A DNA stretch of 13,820 bases from an uncultured Chloroflexota bacterium (GCA_903904765.1 CAIVEA010000316.1:1-13820), one strand, 5' to 3'; shown: positions 1 to 7,038, counted from the stretch's first letter. Numbers and translations are program-made. The notes: generated from the sequence alone by a model not told the origin.

Positions 1-1
1 G

Positions 2-361
2 GGGTACATCAGCGGGCGCGAAGTGCTGACCGAGAACGCCCCACCGCGCACTGAATACACGCTGACCGAGATCGGGCAGGTGCATCTCAGCGCGTGGCTG
101 GATGAACCATATCCGTCCGCCAGCGTGCGGCGGGTGCGGGTGGAGTTCCTCAGCCGCCTGTATATCGCCCGTATGCTGAAGCGTCCCACCGCCACCCTCA
201 TCAGCCGTCAGCGCCAGATGTGTGAACTGGAACGGGCACGCCATCTGCACACCCGCCAGACGCTCGACTCGCAGAGCATGGGCTGGCAGACCGCCGAGTT
301 TGTGATCGCCCAGCTGGAAGCCATCCTGCGCTGGATTGACCGCTGTGAAAGCGTGACTTGA
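2..361 (+). CDS. PadR-family transcriptional regulator, C-terminal part (5' truncated by window edge)
   Basis: The open frame runs from the window edge (first full codon at base 2) to a TGA at 359-361, so the start lies upstream. The visible 119 residues begin GYISGREV. The stretch PPRTEYTLTEIGQ is the wing and end of a PadR winged helix, where Y-x-L-T-x-x-G is typical. After it comes a long helical region with EFLSRLYIARM and a closing AILRWIDR, as in the PadR C-terminal dimerisation domain (Vir_act_alpha_C type). PadR proteins are small ligand-responsive repressors that usually control a neighbouring gene or themselves. The DNA-recognition helix is outside the window. The modA-like gene starts 10-16 bp downstream on the same strand, so the two are probably co-transcribed and the regulator may act on this unit; that role is inferred. 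The GTG at 23 is internal and not a real start. Confidence 0.82.
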   Translation, partial: GYISGREVLTENAPPRTEYTLTEIGQVHLSAWLDEPYPSASVRRVRVEFLSRLYIARMLKRPTATLISRQRQMCELERARHLHTRQTLDSQSMGWQTAEFVIAQLEAILRWIDRCESVT

Positions 362-377
362 ATAAGGAACTATGGAT

Positions 378-1643
378 ATGAAAAAGTGGATTATTGCTGT
401 TCTTTGGCTGTTACTCACCGCCGGGAGTGCCGGAGCGCAGGACAACCGGACGCTGACAGTATTCGCGGCCTCCTCGCTGACGGATGCCTTCGAGGAGATC
501 GGGGCGGCGTTTCAGGCGCAGAACCCCGGCGTGGAAGTGCTGTTCAACTTCGGCGGCTCGTCCGATCTGGTAGCGCAGTTGAGCGAGGGCGCACCGGCGG
601 ATGTGTTCGCCAGCGCCAATACCAAGCAGATGAACGTGGCGAAGGACGCGGGGCGCATCGCAGGTCAGCCGCACGTCTTCGTCAAGAATCGGTTGGTGCT
701 GATCGTCCCGGCGGATAATCCGGGGGCGATTCACACCCTGCGCGATCTGGCAGGGGCAGGGTTGCAACTGGTATTCGCCGCGCCGGAAATTCCCATCCGC
801 ACCTACACCGATACATTGTTAGAACGGCTGGCCGCCGACCCCGCTTATGGCGAGAGCTACCGCGCCGCTGTGCTGGCGAACGTGGTTTCGGAAGAACAGA
901 ATGTGCGGCAGGTGGCGGCCAAAATCGCGCTCGGTGAGGCTGACGCGGGTTTCGTGTACGCTTCGGATGTCACGCCGGAGATCAGCGCACAGGTGCAGGT
1001 GATCGCCATCCCCGACCATCTGAACACGATTGCCGCCTATCCGATTGCCATCACCAACGACACGCCACAGCCGGAACTGGCGGCGGCGTTTGTGGGTTTT
1101 GTGCTGTCGGACGCGGGACAGGATGTGCTGGTGAAGCGGAATTTTATTTCGGTACGCATTCCGGCGCTGGTCTATAGCATCACGCTGCCCGAAGGGACTA
1201 GCGCCCTGACAGTGGACGGGCAGGTGTTGAACCCGCTGATGCTGACCGCCGATGATCTGCGGGCGAATTACCCCGCACAAACGCTGGATGTGACCTACCT
1301 CAGCGGCGAGGACAGCGTTTCAGCCACTTTCACGGGTGTTTCGCTGTGGCAACTTCTCAGCGCCGCGCAGCCCAATCTGAACGCTGATGTCAAAAATGAT
1401 CGGTTGAGCCTGTTCGTGGTGGTTACGGGTTCAGACGGGTATCAGGCGGTGATCGCGTGGGGGGAGATTGACCCGGAGTTCGGCAATCAGCCCGTGCTGG
1501 TGGCCTATGAGCAGGATGGCGCACCCATCAACGACGCGGCGGGAGCGCTGCGTTTGGTCGTCCCCGGCGACGGACACGGCGGGCGCTATGTCAACGGCGT
1601 GGTGAATGTCAGCCTGCGCGACGCACCCGCTGTCAGCCGTTAA
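378..1643 (+). CDS. Molybdate-binding protein (ModA) fused to a C-terminal molybdopterin-oxidoreductase-fold domain
   Basis: Secreted protein of 421 aa if started at the ATG at 378. AGGA at 365-368 lies 9 nt before that ATG, while the ATG at 372 would have only 3 nt of spacing. A signal peptide covers about residues 1-20 (hydrophobic core, then GSAGA-QD). Residues about 24-255 are ModA-like: FAASSLTDAF, FGGSSDLV and GAPADVFASA carry the two Ser clusters that bind the oxyanion in ModA, and EADAGFVYASD supplies the later Tyr. Residues about 270-415 (LTVDGQVLNPLMLTADDL, TGVSLWQLLSAA, GSDGYQAVIAWGEIDPEFG, LRLVVPGD, GGRYVNGV) match the SUOX-fold domain of PF00174. The whole protein contains no Cys, so the Mo-ligating Cys of true sulfite oxidases is missing. 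ModA alone is about 250 aa, so this is a real fusion. No modB or modC is adjacent. The capture of molybdate, tungstate or a related anion is family knowledge; the role of the second domain is unknown. Confidence 0.85.
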   Translation: MKKWIIAVLWLLLTAGSAGAQDNRTLTVFAASSLTDAFEEIGAAFQAQNPGVEVLFNFGGSSDLVAQLSEGAPADVFASANTKQMNVAKDAGRIAGQPHVFVKNRLVLIVPADNPGAIHTLRDLAGAGLQLVFAAPEIPIRTYTDTLLERLAADPAYGESYRAAVLANVVSEEQNVRQVAAKIALGEADAGFVYASDVTPEISAQVQVIAIPDHLNTIAAYPIAITNDTPQPELAAAFVGFVLSDAGQDVLVKRNFISVRIPALVYSITLPEGTSALTVDGQVLNPLMLTADDLRANYPAQTLDVTYLSGEDSVSATFTGVSLWQLLSAAQPNLNADVKNDRLSLFVVVTGSDGYQAVIAWGEIDPEFGNQPVLVAYEQDGAPINDAAGALRLVVPGDGHGGRYVNGVVNVSLRDAPAVSR

Positions 1644-2413
1644 GCCACATCATCCGGCAGAGGTGGTGCAGGACGGGTATCTTCGTCCTCATCCGGTGGT
1701 GGCGGTTGGTTCATCATGGGCGGTGGCGGCACGGGCAGCGGGTAACTGATTGCATCCAGCGCCTCCGGCGTGCCGATGTGCTGCAAAGCGGCGTGTGCCA
1801 TGCGGCGCACACTGTCGTGCGGGTCGTTCAGCACCCCGATCAGCGCGTCCACCGCCCATGCTGCTTTCAACTGTCCCAGCACACCAGCGGCGCTGCGGCG
1901 CACCTGAAATTCGGGGTGGCGCAGGCCGGCCAGCAGCGAGACTTCCACCGGCGCGCAATCCAGCTTGAGCAGCGCCTCGGCAGCCGTCAGGCGCACCCGT
2001 GAGGGGAGTCCTGTGTTTTCGAACACGCGCACCAGCGTTTCGGCGGCGATCTTCGCGCCCCGTTCGCCGATCTGCTGCGCGGCGCGGATGATTTGCTCGT
2101 GGCTCTGACCGCTGAGCTGGTCAATCAGGCTGACAATCGGGTGATGTTGATGGGCGGGCAGTTCAGCATCGTTTTCCAGCGCCAGTTGAAACAGGTCATC
2201 CAGCACGGCGATGAACAGGCGGCGTGTGGCCGGGTCGGTTTCATCCATCAGCGCCATTTGCAGCGACGGGATAGCCGCATTCGCCCCGATCACTTGCAGC
2301 GCGAGCGCCGCCCGTCCCCGGATATTGGCTGATTTGTGGCGGAGCATCTCCACCAGACCGCCCACATCGGAGCGCATCTGTAACCGCCAGATTTCGCTTT
2401 GGAGATCATCCAC
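1640..2413 (-). CDS. HEAT-repeat (PBS-lyase-like) protein with Pro/acidic tail
   Basis: 257 aa, started from a GTG (complement of 2411-2413) that has a strong GGAGGA ribosome site on the minus strand (complement of 2420-2425) 6 nt upstream. Helical repeats of about 30 residues cover most of the protein. The clearest are at about 17-47, 121-152, 158-185 (LRHPEFQVRRSAAGVLGQL) and 187-218 (LNDPHDSVRRMAHAALQHIG), with the D-x-x-V-R-x-x-A-A-x-x-L pattern of HEAT repeats. Residues about 224-257 are a disordered-looking tail rich in Pro and Asp/Glu. There is no signal peptide or membrane segment, so it is probably cytoplasmic. HEAT proteins are usually protein-protein scaffolds, and no enzymatic motif is seen. 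It converges on the modA fusion and overlaps it by 4 bp, leaving no room for a terminator. Its specific partner cannot be told from the sequence. Confidence 0.85.
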   Translation of the reverse strand: MDDLQSEIWRLQMRSDVGGLVEMLRHKSANIRGRAALALQVIGANAAIPSLQMALMDETDPATRRLFIAVLDDLFQLALENDAELPAHQHHPIVSLIDQLSGQSHEQIIRAAQQIGERGAKIAAETLVRVFENTGLPSRVRLTAAEALLKLDCAPVEVSLLAGLRHPEFQVRRSAAGVLGQLKAAWAVDALIGVLNDPHDSVRRMAHAALQHIGTPEALDAISYPLPVPPPPMMNQPPPPDEDEDTRPAPPLPDDVA

Positions 2414-2450
2414 GACCGTTCCTCCGCGTTTATCTACTGCACGCCTTCAT

Positions 2451-2505
2451 TTTAGCATGGTATTTTGCGCCTGTAGCGTTAACGCATTCCCAACTTTAGT
2501 ATGGT
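2451..2505. promoter_or_regulatory. Direct repeats flanking a palindrome between HEAT gene and potB
   Basis: TTTAGCATGGT (2451-2461) and TTTAGTATGGT (2495-2505) are direct repeats matching at 10 of 11 positions, 44 bp apart start to start. Between them is the perfect 10-bp palindrome GCGTTAACGC (2476-2485). They sit in the divergent gap upstream of the HEAT gene (38 bp from its start) and potB. The arrangement resembles an operator array, but the regulator and the regulated promoter are unknown. Confidence 0.3.
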
Positions 2506-2557
2506 CAATCCCCTAGAAATGCCCCCCAAATAAGTGGTCAGGCGCTGGAATTAGCTA

Positions 2558-2586
2558 TTGCGCCCCGCCCTGATATTCGTCATAAT
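2558..2586 (+). promoter_or_regulatory. Candidate sigma-70-type promoter of the pot operon
   Basis: TTGCGC (2558-2563) and CATAAT (2581-2586) are separated by exactly 17 bp. The -10 box matches the consensus at 5 of 6 positions and the -35 box at 3 of 6. Transcription would begin near 2593 and give a leader of about 90 nt before potB. This is a match by eye to the bacterial consensus. Confidence 0.45.
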
Positions 2587-2601
2587 CCCTCATTAGCATT
2601 T

Positions 2602-2641
2602 CAGCCGCGCAGGTTGCTTTTTCACAGAAGCCTCGCGGTTG
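2602..2641 (+). promoter_or_regulatory. Leader hairpin upstream of potB
   Basis: The left arm CAGCCGCGCAGG (2602-2613) can pair with CCTCGCGGTTG (2631-2641), giving 11 base pairs with one G-U and one bulged C around a 17-nt loop. It lies within the predicted potB leader, about 30 nt before the ribosome site at 2673-2679. There is no T-run after it, so it is not a simple terminator. It could modulate translation or RNA stability; no known riboswitch class was recognised. Confidence 0.35.
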
Positions 2642-2684
2642 TTCGTTTCTACGGTTCCTTGAATGGGTTAAAGAGGGAGTTGGT

Positions 2685-3548
2685 ATGGCCTCGACCGTGG
2701 CGCAAACGCGCAAAGAGAAACCCAAAGGGTTCTTGCTGGCACTACCCGCCATCCTCTGGTTGGGTCTTTTTTTCGTCCTGCCTGTTGTGATCGTGGTTTT
2801 TGTCAGTTTCCTCACTCGCGGGCGCGGCGGTGCGGGCGTGATGCCCTTCACCTTCGCCAATTACGAGCGCGTCTTTAACGTTTTTGCGGGCGTGCTGACC
2901 GACTCGGTGTGGATTGCCTTTCAGACGACGGTGATCTGCCTCATCATCGGCTACCCGCTGGCCTTCTTCATCGCCACCCGCAAAAAAGCGTGGGTGCGCC
3001 AGTTAGCCTTCTTCATGATTATTCTGCCTTTCTGGACGAACTTCCTCGTCCGTACCTACGCGCTGCAAACCATCATGGGGCGCGAAGGTACGGTCAATTC
3101 GCTCCTGCAAACGCTGGGCATGATCGTTGAACCATTGCAAATCCTGAACACGCCCACCGCCGTGCTGATTGGTCTGGTGTACGGCTATCTGCCGTTCATG
3201 GTGCTGCCCATTTACGCTTCCGTCGAACGCTTTGACTTCCGCTATGTGGAGGCGGCGCACGACCTCGGCGCGAATGACCTGTGGGCGTTTCTGCGGGTGG
3301 TGCTGCCCATAACGCTGCCGGGTGTGATCGCCGGTTTTATTCTGGTGTTCATCCCCACCATCGGCGCGTTCGTCACGCCCGACCTGCTAGGTGGCACGCA
3401 GGGCATCATGATCGGCAACCTGATTAACCAGCAGTTCAAAGGGCAGGGTAATCAGCCGTTAGGCTCGGCGCTGTCGGTGGTGATGATGGCGATGGTGCTG
3501 CTGGCGTTGATGGTATATGTCCGGTTCGGGGATCGGAGCGCGGTCTAA
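2685..3548 (+). CDS. potB: Polyamine-type ABC transporter permease PotB
   Basis: 287-aa inner-membrane permease. The ATG at 2685 follows GAGGGAG (2673-2679) with 5 nt of spacing. Six hydrophobic segments are visible at about residues 17-41, 77-97, 107-123, 156-178, 211-231 and 261-279, the number usual for PotB. The cytoplasmic EAA loop (EAAHDLGANDLWAFLRVVLP, residues 189-208) is the docking site for the ATPase. The early pattern of LALPAILWLGLFFVLPVVIV, then a periplasmic stretch, then FANYERVF, is typical of the spermidine/putrescine PotB/PotH family. It is the first gene of the operon: its TAA is directly abutted by the ATG of potC, so the two are translationally coupled and form the heterodimeric channel. 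Substrate class (polyamine or related cation) is inferred from the whole operon. Confidence 0.93.
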   Translation: MASTVAQTRKEKPKGFLLALPAILWLGLFFVLPVVIVVFVSFLTRGRGGAGVMPFTFANYERVFNVFAGVLTDSVWIAFQTTVICLIIGYPLAFFIATRKKAWVRQLAFFMIILPFWTNFLVRTYALQTIMGREGTVNSLLQTLGMIVEPLQILNTPTAVLIGLVYGYLPFMVLPIYASVERFDFRYVEAAHDLGANDLWAFLRVVLPITLPGVIAGFILVFIPTIGAFVTPDLLGGTQGIMIGNLINQQFKGQGNQPLGSALSVVMMAMVLLALMVYVRFGDRSAV

Positions 3549-4481
3549 ATGAGCCAGCAAACGGTTCATATCTATAGCAACGACTTCGAGTTTGATCGGG
3601 GCAAAATCCGCCGCGACATGCTCATGCGTAAAATCGGCAAGGTCGGGTTGGCCTTCAATCCGGTGTTCGCCTATTTTTTCCTGTGGGCACCCATCATCAT
3701 TCTGGTGGTGTTCTCGTTCAATAATGCCGAAACCGTGTCGGTCTGGCGCGGCTTTACCACGCAGTGGTATCAAAACATTTTCAGTAATGCCATCAGCGCC
3801 GGAACAGAAGCAGCGCGATTCTCCACTGAGATCATGTTGAACGCGGTGCGGAACAGCTTGCTCGTCGGCTTCGTGACGACAGTGCTTTCGACCATCATCG
3901 GCACGATGGTCGCCATGAGCCTCGTGCGCGGCAGATTCCCCGGCAAGCGCGTGCTGGATGCCATTCTGTATCTGCCAGTGGTCATCCCGGAAATCACACA
4001 GGCTATCTCTCTGGCAGTATTCTTCCGCATCCTGTTCGATTTCATCAATGCCAACGCCGGACTAGATCGCCCGGCCACAACGGGCTTCGGCACGATCATC
4101 ATCGGTCATGTGGCCTTCTGTATCTCGTATGTCACCATCGTGGTACGCGCCCGTTTCGCCGACATGAACCCGCGCTACGAAGAAGCTGCCCGCGATCTGG
4201 GCGCAAACGAGTGGCAGACCTTCTGGCGCGTGACCTTCCCTCTCATCCTGCCCGGTGTGGTCGCAGGTGCGCTGCTGGCCTTCACCATCTCGCTGGATGA
4301 TTTCATCGTGACGTTCTTCACTTCCGGCATTGGTACGACCACGCTGCCTTTGTTCGTGTACGGTTTGCTCAAAACCAAAGTGCCGCCGGAAATCAACGCC
4401 ATCTCGACGCTGATGCTGATGGCCTCCACCGTTCTGGTGGGCATTTCATTGTTGATGCAAGGACGCAACGCCAACAAGTAG
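3549..4481 (+). CDS. potC: Polyamine-type ABC transporter permease PotC
   Basis: 310-aa permease, the partner of PotB. Its ATG follows the potB TAA with no gap. Hydrophobic segments lie at about residues 39-57, 103-125, 137-160, 170-190, 226-248 and 284-303. The EAA loop is at about 212-231 (EAARDLGANEWQTFWRVTFP), followed by the PotC-like FTISLDDFIVTFF. E. coli PotC is about 264 aa. The extra length here comes from a charged N-terminal extension of about 35 residues and short insertions after the first membrane segment (SAGTEAARFSTEIM) and near 153-170. Met24 or Met26 could be the true start, which would remove most of the extension, but the direct coupling to potB favours the first ATG. The gene ends in TAG at 4479-4481, 94 bp before potD1. 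Confidence 0.93.
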   Translation: MSQQTVHIYSNDFEFDRGKIRRDMLMRKIGKVGLAFNPVFAYFFLWAPIIILVVFSFNNAETVSVWRGFTTQWYQNIFSNAISAGTEAARFSTEIMLNAVRNSLLVGFVTTVLSTIIGTMVAMSLVRGRFPGKRVLDAILYLPVVIPEITQAISLAVFFRILFDFINANAGLDRPATTGFGTIIIGHVAFCISYVTIVVRARFADMNPRYEEAARDLGANEWQTFWRVTFPLILPGVVAGALLAFTISLDDFIVTFFTSGIGTTTLPLFVYGLLKTKVPPEINAISTLMLMASTVLVGISLLMQGRNANK

Positions 4482-4575
4482 CGTTCGCTCATTGGGGACT
4501 GCGTATACTGGCATAGAGGACTGTGGGTTCGTTAGCGTATCCGTGTTGGGTTAATTTTTCATTGAGGAGGCTGAA

Positions 4576-5679
4576 ATGCGTAAATTTGTAGTGCTACTGA
4601 CGTTGCTCGCCCTCGTCTTGGGCGTGGCTGTCACCGCTGCTCAAGATGCCCCCGCTGCGTGGGTTTGCCCCCCCGGTTTTGAAGGGCAAACGCTGAACGT
4701 CTATAACTGGACAACCTATGTGGCCGAAGACACCATCTCGAACTTCGAGGCGGCCTGCGGCGTGACTGTTACCTACGATACCTACGAAAGCGCCGATGCG
4801 CTGGTGTCGCGTTTGCAGCAGGGCAACCCCGGCTACGACATCGTTGTGCCTGCCGACTACACCATTCAGTCGCTTGTCGCCGAAGGGCTGATCGTGCCGC
4901 TGGATCATGCCGCCATTCCCAACCTGAAGAACCTGAGCGCGGAAATGGCGAATCCGGTCTACGATCCGGGTAATGTGTATACCGCCGTTTATCAGTGGGG
5001 TACGATCGGCATTGGCTACGACCACAATGCGGTGGGCGAAGACATCACCAGCTGGTCGCAAGTGTTCAACTACGACGGCCCGGTGGCTTGGCTGGAAGCC
5101 AAGCGCGAAATGATGGGTCTGGCGCTCAAGCTGAACGGCTATGACCCCAACAGCACCAACCCGGATGAAATCAACGCTGCGAAGGAATTCTTGATCACCA
5201 ATGGCGGCAACGTGACCTACATCGCGGGTGATGATGGTCAGGAACTGCTGGCGCGTGGTGAAGTGCATATCACCATCGAGTTCATGGGCGACATCTTCCA
5301 GAAGATCAGCGAATGTCAGGCTGACTCGGCTTGCACCGCCGACTTCCGCTATGTCATCCCCGAAGAAGGCGCGAATAAGTGGGCGGATAACATCGCCATT
5401 CCTGCGGGCGCACAGAACGAGCCGCTGGCGAACGTGTTCATTGACTATATCCTCGACGCGAAAGTGGGCGCGGACATCAGCAACTACACCTCGTTCGCCA
5501 CCCCGAATCAGGCTTCGATTGATGCGGGGCTGATTCTGCCCGAACTGCTGGAAAACCCGGGCATTTACCCGCCCGCCGAAATTCTGCCCAAGCTGTTCTT
5601 TGTCTCGGCGCTCGACCCGGATGCTGAACAGTACTACAACGATGCGTGGGACGAGATCAAGATTCGCATCGGTAGCTAA
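4576..5679 (+). CDS. potD: Polyamine-binding periplasmic protein PotD, copy 1
   Basis: 367-aa secreted binding protein. The ATG at 4576 follows GAGGAGG (4564-4570) by 5 nt. The signal peptide covers about residues 1-22 (VAVTAAQ-D) with no lipobox. LNVYNWTTYV, GNPGYDIVVPADY and the ANVFIDYILD...YTSFATPNQA region are PotD/PotF hallmarks. Aligned by eye with E. coli PotD, Trp45 and Tyr48 match Trp34/Tyr37, Tyr95 matches Tyr85, Glu178 matches Glu171, and Trp269/Asp271 match Trp255/Asp257. The Asp168 position is Ala175 and Trp229 is Phe236. Most polyamine contacts are thus kept, supporting binding of spermidine, putrescine or a close analogue. Cys31, Cys61, Cys247 and Cys253 may form two disulfides. 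It lies 94 bp downstream of potC; a terminator-like hairpin follows it. Confidence 0.92.
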   Translation: MRKFVVLLTLLALVLGVAVTAAQDAPAAWVCPPGFEGQTLNVYNWTTYVAEDTISNFEAACGVTVTYDTYESADALVSRLQQGNPGYDIVVPADYTIQSLVAEGLIVPLDHAAIPNLKNLSAEMANPVYDPGNVYTAVYQWGTIGIGYDHNAVGEDITSWSQVFNYDGPVAWLEAKREMMGLALKLNGYDPNSTNPDEINAAKEFLITNGGNVTYIAGDDGQELLARGEVHITIEFMGDIFQKISECQADSACTADFRYVIPEEGANKWADNIAIPAGAQNEPLANVFIDYILDAKVGADISNYTSFATPNQASIDAGLILPELLENPGIYPPAEILPKLFFVSALDPDAEQYYNDAWDEIKIRIGS

Positions 5680-5750
5680 AAGCGTGTGACGCACCATCAC
5701 CCTCCGTGTGGCGGTTTGTCCCAGAGGGTGCATAACGGCTCAAAAACCGG

Positions 5751-5786
5751 TTGACAGTGGGGAACATCCCCGCTGTCAATTGTTTT
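5751..5786 (+). terminator. Terminator-like hairpin between potD1 and potD2
   Basis: TTGACAGTGGGGA (5751-5763) pairs with TCCCCGCTGTCAA (5767-5779), a 13-bp stem with one G-U pair and a 3-nt loop, followed at once by TTGTTTT (5780-5786). This has the form of a rho-independent terminator. A weaker 7-bp inverted repeat lies upstream (CACCCTC 5698-5704 / GAGGGTG 5724-5730). Because potD2 and potA continue on the same strand without a clear new promoter, it more likely attenuates the operon than ends it. Confidence 0.7.
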
Positions 5787-5819
5787 AACCTGACGATACG
5801 GGAGTGGATCATACATCTC

Positions 5820-6926
5820 ATGTTCAATTGGATGCGCCGATTGAGCCTGTCGTGCCTGATGGTGTCTATTCTGGCGCTGTGCGCTCCACTGGCCGCGCAG
5901 GATGCCTCTGCCGCATGGGTTTGTCCGTCCGGCTATGAGGGGCAAACGCTGAATGTGTTCAACTGGTCTACCTATATTGCCGAAGATACTGTTGCCAACT
6001 TTGAAGCGGCCTGTGGTGTGAGCGTGAATTACGATGTGTACGAAAGTGATGATGCGCTGCTGTCGCGTTTGCGGCAGGGCAATCCCGGTTACGATATTGT
6101 CGTCCCCAGTGACATCAGCGTAGCGGCGCTCATCCGCGAAAATTTGCTCCTGCCGCTAGATTTCAGTGCCATCCCCAATGATGCCAACATAGGGGTTGCT
6201 TATAAAAATACCGTTTTTGATCCGCAAAACCAGTACACCGTCCCATATCTCACTGGTACGATGGGGCTGGGTTACAACTGGAAAACCGTCGGTGAAACTG
6301 TTACCTCATGGGAACAGTTTTTCAACTACGCGGGCAAAGTGGCGTGGATTGAAGATTCCCGTTCAATGATGACGCTGGGGCTGCTCATGACCGGTCATCC
6401 GTTGAACAGCGCCGATCCGCAGGCCATTCAGGATGCCCGCGATTACCTGATCGCACACGGTCAGAATGTGCTGGTGATCGCCGGAGACGACGGGCAGGAA
6501 CTCCTCGCACGCGGCGAGGTGGATATGGTGATCGAGTACAATGGCGACATCTATCAGATCGCACAGGACTGCGGCTGTGACGATTTTGCCTATGTGCTGC
6601 CGCAGGAAGGTGCGCCTTTCTCGTCCGGTTTCGTGGGCATTCCGGTGGGGGCGCAAAATCCGGCGCTGGCGAACGTGTTCATGGATTACCTGCTCGACCC
6701 GCAGGTAGCCGCTGACATTGCCACCTACACAGCTTATCCGACCCCGAATCAGGCCGCGATTGATGCGGGGCTGATTGACCCGGCGCTGCTCGCCAACCCC
6801 GGCATTTACCCGGACGAGGCCACGCTCAAGCGCCTTTTCTATATTGTCATACCGCCGGATGCCGAGCAGCTTTACAGCGACGCATGGGATGAGGTAAAAA
6901 TTGCCCTTAGCGGTCAATTCAGCTGA
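5820..6926 (+). CDS. PotD-like periplasmic binding protein, copy 2 (diverged ligand site)
   Basis: 368-aa secreted paralogue of the preceding gene, roughly half identical by eye along its whole length. The ATG at 5820 is chosen because the reading frame upstream runs into the terminator hairpin and the protein then begins with a normal signal peptide (about residues 1-27, ending PLAAQ-D). The ribosome site GGGAG (5800-5804) is rather distant, so the ATG at 5832 is possible. Trp49, Tyr52 and the fold motifs are kept, but the positions matching E. coli PotD Tyr85, Glu171, Trp255 and Asp257 are Ile99, Ser182, Ser268 and Gly270. Asp179 at the Asp168 position is present. Cys35, Cys65, Cys251 and Cys253 parallel the Cys of copy 1. 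It probably binds another ligand, yet no second permease is present, so it may share PotBC. LALC at residues 18-21 is a poor lipobox. Confidence 0.88.
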   Translation: MFNWMRRLSLSCLMVSILALCAPLAAQDASAAWVCPSGYEGQTLNVFNWSTYIAEDTVANFEAACGVSVNYDVYESDDALLSRLRQGNPGYDIVVPSDISVAALIRENLLLPLDFSAIPNDANIGVAYKNTVFDPQNQYTVPYLTGTMGLGYNWKTVGETVTSWEQFFNYAGKVAWIEDSRSMMTLGLLMTGHPLNSADPQAIQDARDYLIAHGQNVLVIAGDDGQELLARGEVDMVIEYNGDIYQIAQDCGCDDFAYVLPQEGAPFSSGFVGIPVGAQNPALANVFMDYLLDPQVAADIATYTAYPTPNQAAIDAGLIDPALLANPGIYPDEATLKRLFYIVIPPDAEQLYSDAWDEVKIALSGQFS

Positions 6927-6932
6927 CGGCAT

Positions 6933-7038
6933 AGCAGTACCCTGCCGGAGAGTGTGTCAACCTGCACTATCCCCCCGGCGGTTGAAACCGTTTACAATGG
7001 ATGCGTGGGACGCAATCACGATAAGGATCGGAGGCGAG
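6933..7038 (+). pseudogene. Degenerate 3' end of a third potD copy
   Basis: Between potD2 and potA the DNA encodes a broken PotD C-terminus. In the frame of potD2, just past its stop, it reads STL...TIPPAVETVYN (to 6999). After a 1-base shift at 7000 it continues DAWDAITIRIGGE (7000-7038). The intact proteins end IPPDAEQLYSDAWDEVKIAL (copy 2) and DPDAEQYYNDAWDEIKIRIGS (copy 1). Over the last 36 bases, 28 match potD1 by hand count. The 3' end overlaps the ribosome site of potA. It is probably the remnant of a tandem copy lost by deletion. The match before 6969 is weak and that boundary is uncertain. Confidence 0.6.

Noticed and set aside
4493..4509. Internal promoter before potD1 (TATACT at 4504-4509)
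   Set aside because: No -35 box at a suitable distance; the 94-bp gap is compatible with read-through from potC.
4594..5733. 379-codon open frame on the minus strand opposite potD1
   Set aside because: It is a codon-usage shadow of the GC-rich potD1. It has no ribosome site, matches no family, and overlaps a gene with clear family motifs.
5751..5819. Upstream TTG extension of potD2
   Set aside because: The TTG lies in the left arm of the terminator hairpin, and the extra residues would spoil the signal peptide.
5871..5884. Lipobox (LALC) at residues 18-21 of PotD2
   Set aside because: The residue before Cys is Leu, not Gly, Ala or Ser, and a good signal-peptidase-I site (PLAAQ-D) follows.
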